From: Lentinus brumalis
Lineage: Eukaryota > Basidiomycota > Agaricomycetes > Polyporales > Polyporaceae
DNA length: 64,000 bases
Direction: 5' to 3'
Assembly (NCBI GenBank): GCA_001792895.1
Contig: MARA01000011.1
Span: 620,001-684,000 of the forward strand
Every line of letters starts with the position of its first letter. Position 1 is the stretch's first letter. Under the pieces are notes generated by a model. The model saw only the letters and a program-made list of their open reading frames with translations, was not told the origin of the DNA and made no database searches. Positions 1 through 12,276 of the stretch are shown here, piece by piece. The translations under genes and the position numbers were made by a program.

Positions 1-312
1 CTTTCGCGCAGCGTCCGTCTCTGCTCCGTAATGTAAGCCCCCACATCCGATGCCTGACTTGAGATAGCATACTCAAAACTTGGCTTCTACCAGCTCCTCA
101 TGCCTGAAATCCGGATGACGGTCTCAAACCTCTCGCAAGCTATTCATTTCTTAGTGGACAACGACTTCTTGGACAACGTCGAGCTGAAACCCGGACAGGC
201 CAGCGAGCGTATGATAGAGGTCGTAGGAGAGCAACCCGCTACAGGTTCTGCACCTACTGCGGGTGCCGATGACCCACCTTCTCGAGGCGTTATGATCACA
301 CACGATTCGTAG
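1..312 (+). CDS. C-terminal end of an unidentified gene (5' end outside window)
   Basis: The coding end of a gene that begins left of the window. A plausible exon end lies at about base 33 (donor gtaagc), and an acceptor (ctaccag) at about base 90 opens a last exon that runs in frame to the TAG at 310-312. The last exon gives about 74 residues: a mixed helical start (EIRMTVSNLSQAIHFLVDND), then a low-complexity Gly/Ala/Pro/Ser tail. The segment resembles a helical C-terminus, but I do not recognise a family. It converges on the M16 protease gene, whose stop codon is about 100 bp further on. Confidence 0.45.
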
Positions 313-414
313 TGCGCTGAGCTGGATGCTACATATCCTCCTCCCCCGCACCTACGAGCAGGGTCCCCGCATAAGGCTACATATTAGTAGGTAGTAGTAA
401 TGGTAGTAATGGTA

Positions 415-3400
415 CTATCGGCTCTCGTCGCTCTCGCTGCCACTGTCTTCGTCCGAGTCCGAGTCCGCGAACTCATCAGCCTCCACCTGCAGTGTCCTGC
501 GCTCAACCTCAAACCCGATCTTGCCGAGCTCTTCAAAGACTTCGTCTGCTTTGCCAGGGGCGGTGACCGCGACTGCGACGGAGGACGAGGAGTCGAAGAG
601 AGGAAGGAAGTACTTCTTAAGCGCCGTGAGGACGTCCTCCTTCGTGATGTGTTGGTACTTCTCGAGCAGCTCGACGTTGTAGTCCTGAGAGACACCCTTG
701 AGACCTTGGTTGACGAAGGACATGAGAGCCTAGGGGTGCATAGTAAGTGACGCTTCTGTCAAAGAACGAGGATGTGTATGCTTACAGCGCGGCCGGGGGT
801 AGAGACACTCTTCGCAACACCGAAGACAATGCTGCTCTTCGCTGCATCGAGAACAGTTTCGTCGAGCGATATCTGTGAAAACTATTTGAGTACATGATCT
901 GCCGACCACAATGTTCAGAACGTACTGAGCCGTCGGTAAGGCCCTTGATGACATTGGCGGCCTGTTTGAAGGCCTGAATGCTGTTAGAGCTCTATGGAAA
1001 CCTCGTCAGCGACCACTCTGCGAACGACCAGAATCGAACATACCCGATACAAACTGAAGCTGATGAATCCAGCCTCAAGGTCCAGCGAGCAATGCGCGCC
1101 ATACGCCAATCCGGAGCCACGGATGTATCTCTACACCGGAAGTCAGTTCCACGCGCTCGGCGTATACGAAGCAGCACATACCCAGAGGTAGCTCTCGGTC
1201 GCGTTGAGAACCTCCACCGCGACACGCAGGACGGGGAACTCGGGGTGCGACCAGCCCTGGATACCTTTAGCCGTGTGCGTGACGAATGCACTCTCAATCG
1301 TCGGCAGGCTGACGACCACCGCCTTCTTCACAGGGTTCTTGCCGACCGGGCTGAGCATGTCCGAAGCCAGCCGGTATGGTGCGAGCGAGCTCTCCTAGAA
1401 GCGTTTACGATGTCAGTATATGCGCGTGCCATACGGACGGCAGTTGCGCAGGCTTACGGGCAACGTCTTCCCGAAATGCCGCGCCCAAGCGCTGCGAGGC
1501 TCCTTCACAGACAAGATGTTGCCGTTGACCGAAATCCGAACGCCAGCGGGGTCCGTGACTGTAGAAGTACGTCAGCTTGCAATACAACAGCGAGGACCTG
1601 AAAGTCCTACTCACAGCAGCTCCGAATCTCCTCAAGGTCCTTGATGACCTCCTCGGGCGACTCCTGCAGCTGCTGGGCCAGCTTGGGCACGAAGTCGATC
1701 ATCGGGACGACGCTGCCCATCCGGGGCACATAGGTCTCGTCGAACAGCAGCTCGGAGTTGACCGAGCCAAGAACCGTGTCGCCGTCGCGCTTCATCTCAG
1801 GGAGAGACTGTTGAATCTTGGCGACGTTCACCGCTAGCCTGCAGAAGTGTCAGCTCCAAGTCCAGCCATGTATGAAGGTACGAGATCGACGAACCTGTCC
1901 TTGTCGAACTGAACCCCGTATACAAGGTCCTTCAACCACGCGATAGCGGTCTCGTACATATCCGTCTCGACCTTGATACTGACGCGGACAGCGTCGTTGA
2001 AGACGCCATTGACGCCAACAGCGACCTCGTACGAAACAGTATCACTGTCTAGTCGGTGGACGACCTCCTCGTGGCTTAGAAGCTCCCCGGTGCTCCTCTT
2101 CACGGGTAGAGCGAAGAAGGCGTTGAGGTAGATGCTCACGAGAGGCCGGAGGCGAGCAGGTACCTTCTCCAGGGAGAAGTAGGCGTGGACGGTGACGAAA
2201 TCCGACTTGACGTGATCGTACTGAACGAAGAACGGAAGGGGTGGGCCGTCCTGCTCGATGTGCTTCGCAAGCTCGGCGTTGTTTGAATGAGCCAGAGAGA
2301 CGCGTCCCTTTTGGCCATGTTTTTCCTGAACACTCTGCACGGGGATCCAGGTGATGCTCTTCACGCTGGGCACGGGGAACGAGGTCAGGATCTCTGTTGG
2401 GATTTCCTTCTCGTGCTCTTTCTTCGCCTCCTCGAGAAGGCGCTCGCACTCGGCGAGGCCAGCAGGACCAAGACGCTCCTTCTGCGCAGCGATGCGAGCC
2501 TTCTCCTCGCGATCGAGCCTGTCCGCCATCTCGCCGGAAGGCTTCCCGCGTACAACCACGCACGGGGGGTCGACGTAGTACTTGCGCAGGAGGGACGCCC
2601 ACTGATCGCTCGTCCACTTCTTCAGCTCCGTGTACATGTTGAACTCGTCCATGGACGGCGCAAGATCGGCACCGTCCTCCGAGCCGTACAAGGAGTCCGT
2701 GATGACGTTGCCCGAGAAGGTATCGCCTTGGGACGACTCGATCTTGCTGCGAAGCTGTTGACGGCGCTAGTAAGTACATTGGCGACCGACCGGGTGCAGA
2801 TGACTGACCTGTCGTTCGTCTCGACCGATGACCATGGCCATACGGTCCATATCGAAGCCCTCGTCGGCGATGCGCTTGAGACTTGCCTTGAGCTTCTCGT
2901 CGAAGGTGTCCAGATGCTCGGTCGGTACAGAGCCGATGTACACAGGGAGGTCTACGTAGGTCGCACGCGTGTCTTCACTGAAGTAGATGTACGTGCTGAA
3001 GCATCATTGGTCAGCTGGAGAGAACATCAGATACTGAAATACCTGAGCACATACCACATGGGGTTCTCAATCTCGACGTACTCCTTGTTCAACGGCGCCA
3101 CAGCAGACGATGTCAAGTAGAGCCCGAGGATGTCGATCGCCTTCCTCTCCAGGAAAGCTGTGGGCGGCGGACCTAGGAAACCAAGTGTAACCTCGCCAAC
3201 ACTCTCGTCCTTCTCGGGAAACTCGACGGTCTCCTTGATGGTCGTCGGAATAGGCTTGCGATCAGCACTGGCAGTCTCCACGAAGGGGCGTTTCCAGCCC
3301 TCGGGTCGAGGACCCTTGTTCTGGCCGTGTTCCACGATGGTCGGCTCTACCTGATGCTGCACGACATCTAAGAGAGACGATGTGCCGGATGCTAGCTTGC

Positions 3401-4543
3401 CAGTAACGATGAGCGTCAAATTGTGCGGAACGTAGTACGTGTGATGGTAGTCGCGGACTGGCAGGGTAACGTTAGGGCATGTATGGCAGGAACAATCGAA
3501 GACAGACATACTTTGCTCTACTGTCAGCACTCGGAGAGCTTCCATCAGACCACCCGTCTCGCTACGGTATGCACTCCCTGGCGGGTTCATTAACCTCTGC
3601 ATGCTGCAGTTGAATACTCTCAGTCAGCTACTCAGGGATGTGTATACGAGCGACAGCTTACCGAAGTGCCATGAGATCTCCTGAAGTGTTCTCGCGGCCC
3701 TGCATCTCGCTGTAGACCACACCGGAATCTTGTCCATTGCCATCTATATGGTGAACCTGCAAAATTTCAGTCTCAGCTCGACTTGGAACAGCACTGGACA
3801 AACCTCTGTAACGAACCCAGCCTTCGTGAGAGTAGGGTAGAGGATGTGATCGACGTAGATCGGGAGCAGTTGTAGGAAGCCTTGTTCTCCGGCAGTGGAT
3901 ACAGTGTAGGCGGTATGATCGGTGTCAGTCCAGGCATTTGTACCGTTCGAGAAGCCACGGTTAGCGAGATGATCTATGATGCCCTTGTACGGATACTTCT
4001 CGGAGCCCATGAACACGAGACTGCGACGAGTCAGTCATGAATCAAGGAGGAGAGTGAGAATACTCACTGCTCTAGTGTGTGCGGACAGCCACTATCATCG
4101 AAGACTGTTGGCCTCGTAAGTCGACGGCTATGCAATGCAAAGGATATGAAGGCATACTCTCGGTTCCAACGACGAAATAACCATTGACGAGAGGGGCTAT
4201 ACCACAAGATCAGTATCACGTCATACTATACTCGGATTGTGGACGCACCTTCGTAGTCCAGATGGACTACCGACAGCCCAGAGGAGCGACTCTTCCACTT
4301 CGAGACATGGACGTCTGCGAAGTCGAGCTTGAAGCGTTTCACAAGGTCAAAGTTTCCATGGCTCTCTGAAGGGGTCGCGTTCTGAGGGACAACGTTTGCA
4401 AAAGCAGGCATGCCAGTATGGAAGGTGCGAGGACGGGGAACGGAGGTGAAGCGGGTCGTGAGCTGAGGTCGTGGCGGCGTACGAGGAAGAGAGCGGAGGA
4501 GCCTGGACGTTTGGCTGGAAAAGAGACGGGAGAGAAAGAGCAT
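415..4543 (-). CDS. M16-family zinc metalloprotease (YOL098C/SDD3-like), probably mitochondrial
   Basis: Sixteen exons join in frame to 1113 residues: 4543-4249, 4196-4158, 4104-4068, 4020-3804, 3756-3662, 3603-3512, 3457-3043, 2995-2809, 2766-1895, 1838-1615, 1558-1458, 1394-1182, 1130-1044, 991-926, 872-786 and 729-415. The inverted zinc motif HxxEH appears as HTLEH, formed across the third intron and followed by LVFMGSEKYPYKG. The distal YSEMQGRE segment and the later M16 domains are also readable, and the protein ends in an acidic Asp/Ser tail. Length and order fit the large two-half M16 clade that includes yeast YOL098C. The start at 4543 gives about 44 residues rich in Arg, Ser and Leu with no acidic residue, which looks like a mitochondrial presequence. 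An internal ATG at 4411 would give a form without it. Substrate unknown; a peptide-degrading role is inferred from the family. Confidence 0.9.
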
Positions 4544-4840
4544 CCAGCTACTAGTGAGCCCAGCAAGCCGCCAAGAAGACCGGATATGTAGCCAGGGGAG
4601 CAGAGGCTGAGAGGCGAGAGGAAGGACGCCTTCAGCGGTAACTTCGTGTCTCCGCACTTACCAGTGTGCAGACGCCCATTACGCGCATTTCTCTGTGCAC
4701 GTGGCCGATCGTCCAAATAACAAGGCGTCTATCTGCCTGGTGAACGCCCTGCGTTCCGCGGCTCGGATGGCCCTCGTCCCCAGCGACCGCCGCCGGCATC
4801 CACGGACGCACTAGCACCGACCTGCTCGGCCTGTGGCTCG

Positions 4841-4850
4841 TACATATATC
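4841..4850. promoter_or_regulatory. TATA-like element between divergent M16 and PHA2 genes
   Basis: The run tacatatatc lies about 100 bp before the PHA2 start codon, inside the 402-bp spacer shared by the divergent M16 protease and PHA2 genes. Spacing suits either gene. Assignment is by position and composition only. Confidence 0.3.
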
Positions 4851-4945
4851 AGTATACTCTCTGCCGGTGCGAGCTGGGACTCGTCCAACTCGCGGACCTC
4901 CGACACTCTCTGAGTCTGATTTGGATCCTCGTGAGACTCTGATAC

Positions 4946-6107
4946 ATGGACGAGCACACCGCGCCCGGATTAGCTTTCCTCGGGCCGCCAGGATCGTATT
5001 CGCATCAGGTGAGCGAGCTCGACGGAGACGTTCTTGTCTGTCTGAACTATGTGATAGTGCGCTGTAGAAAGATTCGAGGATTCGGTTTGGTACGCGGCGC
5101 AATCTGCCATCACGGGTGCGTTAACCACTTTCCTGCATGCCATCGCACTATGCTCACAGGCTCCTTAGACGTATTTCACGCTGTCTCCGCGGAAGTCCCC
5201 TTCGCTGTCATACCGCAAGAGAACAGCACCTATGGCTCCGTCGTCGATACCTATGATTCTCTGCGCAGCCCGGAAGCAGGGCAGTCTGTCTTCGTCCGGG
5301 GGAGCTCACACTCTCCGTGAAGCACTGCCTCGTCGTCCGAAGCGGTGTCAAATTAGAAGATGTTCAGAGAGTCATGAGCCACGAGCAGGTCCCGCCATCC
5401 TGTCATATGTCTCTGCCCAGCGTGGACTGACACTCGGACAGGCTCTTGGGCAGTGCTCCCGTTTTTTGTCAGAGCATCTGCCAGGTGTTACTCGCACAAA
5501 GGTTCCGTCTACATCCGCCGCAGCAAGTGCTGTCCTCTGCTGCGGAGAGGGTACCGACGAGCCCGAGAGCGCAGCCATTTGCTCCGCTCACTGTGCCAGC
5601 TTGTTCGATGGCCTCGAGATTCTCCGTCACGATATTCAGGACGAAGCATGTACGTCACAGGAAGCTGCTATCATGTCTCATCAGGAAATGACGGCCACTT
5701 CGTGCATAGCTAATACGACTCGCTTCTACATCCTGGCGAAGTCTTTAGATGCGCCCTTACCTGGCAGTTCAAAACAGCCTCGTCGTCAGCGAGCTCTCAT
5801 TCGAGTCGGTAATCAGGTGAAGCTTCAAAGAGAATATGAATCACCGTCAACGAGCCACTCGACTCGTATTATCACAAGCACGCTGCTCACGACGTTCGGG
5901 TGTCCGCCCCTTCGCATCGATCGGAGACCTTCGCTGAACGGCATTCCTTTCGACGATGTCTACTTCTTGGAGGTTGGGGACCTCACTCTTCCGGTCACCG
6001 CTGCCACTATCAAGAACTGTGAAGAAGAGTGGCTGCAGCGACTGCAGAACGGTGTGGAGGGCATAAATACAGCTGGTGGAGAGGCAACCATTCTAGGAGT
6101 ATGGTAG
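4946..6107 (+). CDS. PHA2: Prephenate dehydratase with C-terminal ACT-like region; one apparent frameshift
   Basis: Converts prephenate to phenylpyruvate in phenylalanine synthesis. Exons 4946-5008, 5058-5115, 5160-5388, 5442-5649 and 5710-6107. The N-terminus carries [13 protein letters not shown], then [19 protein letters not shown], then the region [20 protein letters not shown]. The catalytic TRF motif ([11 protein letters not shown]) is rebuilt exactly across the last intron. The C-terminal part with RIDRRPSLN fits the regulatory ACT region, though it is divergent and has a Ser/Thr-rich insert after ALIRVG. Between VFVRG and ELTLSV the frame slips at a run of five G (5298-5302); one more G would restore VFVRGELTLSV. 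No intron fits there. This is either an assembly error or a broken allele; everything downstream is intact. Confidence 0.88.
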
Positions 6108-6282
6108 ATATGTTCTTGAACAGTGTAGCTCTTACTCGACTATTCGACGTTCCTGTTGACTCGTGTTCGCACTGCGTGCGCCGGGCGGGATGAGTAAGGT
6201 GATCCAATAAAGGAAATTCCCGCCTCTCTTGAGTGAGCGTCTGTAGGCGCCTGCTTGCCGCACATCTTGTCCACGGACTGTA

Positions 6283-7400
6283 ATGACGACTACGACCCTT
6301 GCCCCGCTCCAGGACATCATCAGTCCGAAGTTCCACCAGAACAACTTTGCTGAGGAAGCCTTCGTCAAGAATGAGCTCGGGATCAAGCTAGACAAAGGTG
6401 CGCAACCCACCGTTCCTGTCGTCGCAGAACTGTGCTCACTAACCCCACCGCAGACGACCAAATATGCAGGCTGTCGCTCACCGCGACAGGTTGTCCTCTG
6501 GGTCCCTTCACTGTCCTCTGAGACATACCACTCCATCTGTACAGAACTTCCAACCACCAAAACAACTACCTACCCATCCCCGTGAGCGCGAACGCCTTGC
6601 GACGGTCTGTAAGCACTGGCTCCGCGGACTATGTAAGAAGGGCGACGCATGTGAGTTCCTGCACGAGTACAACCTGCGCCGCATGCCCGAGTGCTGGTGG
6701 TACGCCAAGTACGGCTACTGTTCCGCGGGCGACGAGTGTCTGTATGCACATCCGAAGGAGCGGAGGGTGGAGTGTCCAGACTACAACAGAGGCTTCTGCA
6801 AACTCGGTGCGTCGCGTTCCCATACCACCTCCCTTCCTCATAATTGTGGCACTGACCTGCGACTCCGCTCATCTCCGTCGTCCCTCCCCGTGTGCTGCTA
6901 TGCATGCTCAGGCCCGAACTGTCCCCGCAAACATGTGCGACGGGTGGCATGTCAACTGTACCTCACCGGTTTCTGCCCTCTGGGCCCCGACTGCCCGCGT
7001 GGCCAGTGCGTTGCTTCTTCCTCTCCGTTCCTGTCACCATACCCACATTGACGTCGTGCCGTTCCAGTCCTAAGCCAGGCATTCCCCCACCTAAAGCGTA
7101 TGAGCCACCCGAACCTCCGTCAGTGAGAGACCTCGGACCGCCGCCGCCTGGATACGGTAGGTACGCGGACTTCGACCGTGGAGGGTCGAACTTCCCTGGG
7201 TCCCACCCACCGGGTCTGGGCGGGTCCGGCGGGCCTCCTGGTCCGCGGAGGAACCTCGAGGACGTCGTATGTTACAAGGTATGTTCGAACGATGATTCGG
7301 TGGTTTTGTAGCGTTGCTGACAGGTTCCTGGTAGTGCGGAGAGAAGGGCCATTATGCGAATCATTGTCGTCACCACGCTCACAAGCCATACAAGCGGTAA
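6283..7400 (+). CDS. YTH1: Cleavage/polyadenylation factor CPSF30/Yth1 zinc-finger protein; one apparent frameshift
   Basis: RNA-binding subunit of the pre-mRNA 3'-end processing complex. Exons 6283-6397, 6454-6806, 6912-7005, 7068-7278 and 7335-7400. Five CCCH fingers are visible in order: finger 1 with CRLSLTATGCPLGP, finger 2 TVCKHWLRGLCKKGDACEFL, then fingers starting MPECWWYAKYGYC, CPDYNRGFC and CQLYLTGFC. A Pro-rich linker leads to a C-terminal CCHC zinc knuckle (CYKCGEKGHYANHC) rebuilt across the last intron. The knuckle is found in animal CPSF4 and absent from yeast Yth1. Inside finger 1, at about 6505-6510, the frame slips: one extra base in the cccttcact stretch is needed to join GCPLGPF to CPLRHTTPS. 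No intron fits in the few bases available. Confidence 0.9.
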
Positions 7401-8008
7401 TACGGAGAGGAGGGATGGCTGGCTTCGGGATGTGTTCGTATCTGCTCGTCGCGCTGTGCTGTAAATTAGATGTGCTGCATAATAGCATCGTTCATTGCTA
7501 TCTCGACAACGTCTTGCGGTTGTTGGTAGCTTACTGGATACATGGCATCTGGTGACAACGAGCAACATAGGCATCATCATGTTCCGCGGCTGAAGCCATC
7601 CTTGTGAAGCTTCCCATATTCTTACAGACACATGACAGCAAGCTCAACCCCATCACAATCGCAGCAAACAGCAAGAGAAGTTCCGAGAGAAGATCATGTC
7701 CGCAAGTCTATGCCTAAGTACATTCCATGATTGCTATACACGAGACTCGAGGGCCCAGGCGACCAACGATAACGACGCCGCAAGACGAAGAAGAATACAC
7801 GGGTGAAGTAGCGATGAGCGCAGCTAGTTGTACAAATGTTCCACAGCAACCATCAAGTCCGCGGCACCAACGAAGCAGGCAACACACGCGGCACGCCCTG
7901 GGCCTGACATCGTACCATGCCTATCTCGCCGTCTCACACTGCGGGTGCGGAGCAAAAGAGCAGGTAGGTACACATGCCTGATGTCCGCAGGGCGGCCGCC
8001 GGGGCAAA
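7401..8008. other. Spacer between convergent YTH1 and Zn2Cys6 genes
   Basis: About 600 bp of converging 3' flanks. Short ORFs occur on both strands but none has family features or supporting splice structure. No repeat or RNA gene recognised. Confidence 0.5.
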
Positions 8009-11000
8009 CTACAATAGTCGGACACGAGAAAACGGGATAACGGAGAACGACAGCGCGAAACCAAGAGAAAATGAAAGCCCAGAGTAGAGATAGCAAGCAG
8101 CACTGACATCATTGCTGATACTTCGAGGAGACCGAGTGCGAGTACGGCCGCGTTGAACGGATCGTGGGGAGTTCCAGCTTCCAGGCGACGAAGCAGAGGT
8201 CAGCGACCCGCCGAGGCCAGTCATGCCCGTCGGCGACTCTGAGGCTTCCGGATACTGTGAGCTGTCTGGCAGCGGCGCGCCCGGGTGGTCCCTCGGGATC
8301 GCTTCCTTCGGGAAAACGCCTGCGTGCGAGAAGGGGTAGAGGGGCACGCCGACCTCGAGTGGCTGCATCTGACTCGTCATCCGCACGATCTCCGTCATGA
8401 GCCCTTGCAAAAGCCTCTCTTGCCGCGCTGGAATGCATGTCAGTATACCCGCAAGCTGTATAAGACGGTGTCAAAACTTACTGCCTATCGGCGACCGGGT
8501 ACCATAGGTGAGCATGGCGAACCTAGATGGACTGTCAGATATTCCGGAAACGTTCGCAGCAAGTACGCTGACGGACCGTAATGCGTTGATTTCGCCCCAA
8601 ATAGTCTGCTCCCTAGCAGTATCTCCGATCTCGATGAAGTACTTGCACAATTGCGTCTGCACGACAGCAGCCAGATACCAGCAAATCTGCGCAACGACCA
8701 TCAGTCAAGGAAGTGAGAATGGATGATGAGCCACGTACGGTTACGAAAGGATGTAGCCGCGTTATATCGAGTGACGTCTCGGAGAGCCTGTAGTACGCAG
8801 CCAGAATAGATCGAGTGGCATTCACGCATCGGCTCGTCGACATGCTCCGGGGATCGGAGAAATTGAGGTACGGGTTATGCAGTGTGATCGTCGCGCTGCG
8901 GGCCGACAGTAGATATGTTTCAGCCCGACACCATCAAACAGATTGACAAACAAAGTAAGCACGCACGCATGAGGGACGACATGAGCCATGTAGAGGTCCG
9001 TGTCGAGGGCACTGCCGTCATCGCTCACCCCGAGGTGCTTGAGCTCGCTTGGGAAGCTCTGGAGGAAGTCTTGGCCTACGAGTCGGTCGAGCTCCTCAAA
9101 TCCTGGCAACACGAAGGGGTTCTGATTCTTCGACGGAGGCATGCTTGCCCGAAGGTTGCTCCGAGTATTGTAGTCCGTCACTCGGCCGAACAGCATGGTT
9201 GCCTTGAGGAATAGAATGAAGGCATCGGTGTATTGTGGCGGATGCTGGGTGAAGACTTTATCCGTGGATATGTATTGAGGATTGGATGGGAGGTTAGCCA
9301 GGGATGCCTACGGCGACACGTCTTAGCACATGCTTCCCGCGGTGATATAGCGGTCCTGCAGATCTCACCTCAACGTCGAAATCGATGCGCCGCAGCGGGA
9401 GCTCAGTGCCGATATCCCGCTCATCGATACCATGCACCCAGCCGCCAACGGAGGCTATCCGGTCAAACATGACAGTCATCCACCATGTCCGCCTCCTTGA
9501 TTCCAAATCCTTGAGGTCCTTCGGTGGCGCGAGGTACGCGCCAGGCGATGCCGCTCCGATCGCGGAGAACGTTCCGGGGTAGTTGAGGCGAAGAGGTATC
9601 GCGGCACGCGTCTGGAAACCGGCGAATATCCAAACCTCCACCCACCTGCCCTCCTGGTAGAAATACCACGAGAGGATGATGCACGCCTGCATCACGGGGA
9701 AGATATCCTGACCCGTTGCCATCGTACGGTCGATATATGCTCTGGTTTTGCTAACGTGCAGGTCCGCAAACTTGTCGCGTCGTGTGCCGTCGGGGAGTGT
9801 TATGATATCTTGCGTCGTCCAACGAGAAGCCGAAGCGCACTGCAATAGATCAGAAGTCCATGTCAGCTTACATCATGTCATGCTGCTTCGGACTGCGTGG
9901 CGACTGACGATTGCATGCAATATGGCTGGATGCGGGTAGTTCTCGTCCTTCGGATGCAGATGCATAGATGCTAGGAAGGAGGGTTTGTGGAGGACGCGGG
10001 AGCCACAAGGGTCGCAGTTGAAGAACACTTCGATGCTGAGGAATGGACGTCGATTTCTGGCTTATAGAAGTCTGCTGCGGTCTAACTTACTAGTGGTCGA
10101 GGGTATCCGGGTCCGGTAGGTCGGGATCCCATCCGGAGAACAGTACGTCCATGAGAGGGTCTGGTATGTGTTGCTGTATGCCCTGGCGCATTTCCGGGCT
10201 ACTTGTAGACCCACGTGGATGAGAGTCTGTGCTGTCAGGGGAGAGCTGGCTGAGCACGTCGAGCGACGCATGTGGGAGGATGATTCCACCGCCGGTCGGG
10301 CTACCATCAGGTGATCGACCGTTGACGGAAGAGGTGGACGCGAAGTGGTGCCCGTTGCGGGCTAATTGAGCGTGTCGCGAAGGGGAGGCCGAACGTGAGT
10401 TGTAGCTTCTCGATTCATTGAGCTGGGACTTCAGTTGCGCTGGAAACGCGGCAGTCAGTATCGGAAGACTGCTGGGGCGTAGGTAGGTGGATAGGGACAC
10501 ACCGATCTGGTCCTCCAGCATCCGTATCCGCTCGGAAGGATCGGCGTTGGGTGCCATAGGGAGACCTTCGACTGGATCATAGGAGCACTGTGGCTCGGTG
10601 GGATGGCTGCGCGCGTCCTGTCGTCAGGGTCTGAGCGATGTCGCGAACGCGAGGAAACTCACGCGTAGCCAACGGGAGGGGGTACGCTGATCAGCGACTG
10701 CCATTGCCTAGTAGCGCCGTGGATCAGCCCTTGCAACGAAACCTAACGACTGCGGACCCACTTGACGCAAGTACCACAGTGGGGGCGCGAAGCATCGCAT
10801 TTCTGCAGCGTCCAGGGGTCAGGGGATGCCGCCGACGCGTAAAGGAGCACGAAGACGCACCAGCTTGCGTTTCCGGCAGGACAGACATGCCTACTCGCAC
10901 CAGAGCAAACGGATATCGGGCGCAGGTGAATGAGAGGGACAGAGCGGGCGGCATGGCACGCACCTGGTTCCTGCGCAGCGCAGGACGCGCGGAGGGAGTG

Positions 11001-11014
11001 GCGGCCTTGGGCAT
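8009..11014 (-). CDS. Zn(II)2Cys6 transcription factor with fungal-specific regulatory domain
   Basis: Twelve exons join in frame to 780 residues: 11014-10964, 10890-10861, 10802-10758, 10697-10663, 10606-10091, 10035-9909, 9839-9369, 9307-8967, 8895-8739, 8686-8577, 8522-8482 and 8427-8009. The binuclear zinc cluster is split over several exons: ACLSCRKRKLKC is made by joining exons 2 and 3, then RPHCGTC, with the sixth Cys in PQCSYDP from exon 5. A Ser/Pro-rich linker follows. The regulatory domain runs from EVFFNCDPCGSRVLHKPSFL through the RRRTWWMTVMFDR motif to MLFGRVTDYN. The last exon has an acidic, Ser/Pro-rich tail that may be an activation region. Target genes cannot be read from the sequence. 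The exact C-terminus is the least certain part, because another intron near the end cannot be excluded. Confidence 0.88.
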
Positions 11015-12276
11015 ACCGCGGAGAGGCCTGGTGCGGTTCGCGGGAGTTGTCGCGCACAAGAACTCGGGGTGTGGGACGGGCTAGGACGGGAGGGAGAACG
11101 AAGCTGATTTTCCGCGCTAGCGTATATAAGAGTGTGTGGTGGGAAGAGAGAAGCGCGGTCGGGATCTCGCGAAGGGAACCCGGCGGCGTACGTACGCGCT
11201 CGTCCACAGGCAGACTCCGTACCCCGTCAGACCTGCGCGGATAAGTATGCAGCGTTCTGATCGCCTCGCCCTCGTCCTGGGAACACACACGGACAGTATA
11301 TACGCGTATCCACGGCCGTGTCGTCGCCTTGACTGCCGTGTGGCGGGACCGTTGCGTGTAAGAGGACGGAGGATAGGCCTAGGCGTGCGCGCCAGGCCTT
11401 CAACTTCAGGATCTGCAAGGCGAGGTTGCGAGAGTGGCAGGCGTGGACCCCTTTCTGCGGAACGTGGGACGAGGAGGAGGCAGAGCAGCGATGCACTCAG
11501 GGGAACGGCGAACTGAACACCGCAGTCCACTTTCAGCCACAGATGCACTGACAGTGACACACGCCTTGTCATAGCCAGCCATGTGGCTTTGATCTTCCTT
11601 CTAATCCTCCCGATCAAACAAGCCAAGGCAAACCACATCCCGCAACACGCTTTCTGTTCATTATGCAGACAAACCATTCATCCAGGCCCCAAGCATGTGG
11701 CAGAGGCAATCAAGTCATGTAGAACTCTTCTTGGTGCGTCGATACATTTACCTTCGTCTCCAAAATATAGCTATCAGGCGAGCCAATATATCGCCAGGAC
11801 GCGGTTCCGATAGACTCGTCTGACTGGATGTGATGAGACTCAGGCGGGCTCGAAAGGCAGTCAACGCCCGGAAACTACGGCCCACGACTCGTCGGCGTCC
11901 TCAGGCAGGTGTGTTGTTGCGCTCATACTGGTAGTTTGGTTGGTCGCCGTCAGCCGGCCGTACTCAGACGGACATGGTCTCCGACTCCGAGACGGTTCGC
12001 GGGCCCTGACACTGCGCATAGCCGACCGGCAATCCCACAAACATACACATCGCCGATTAACCTACCCTCGATCACGGCGGGAGTGCAACACATCAGCGGC
12101 TGTCTGGCGTCGTACGCCGCCAGGATGGTGGAAACGCAGCGATTGCCGCATGGGATAACCATGTCAAGTGCATGCTCGGGAGTCGGTCGGTGCTCTACAG
12201 TGGGTCCAGATGCAAAGTATGGCATCCCGTGCTGCTCTTCACGATCTGGAGCCCTACGATCAGCAAATCACGGAGC
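11015..12276. other. Intergenic region upstream of the Zn2Cys6 gene
   Basis: Lies upstream of the minus-strand Zn2Cys6 gene and downstream of the YjbQ gene. A TATA-like tatataag sits at 11122-11129, about 110 bp before the Zn2Cys6 start codon. A 91-codon minus-strand ORF (12225-11950) has protein-like composition but no recognisable domain or splice partners, so it is not called as a gene. Confidence 0.4.
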
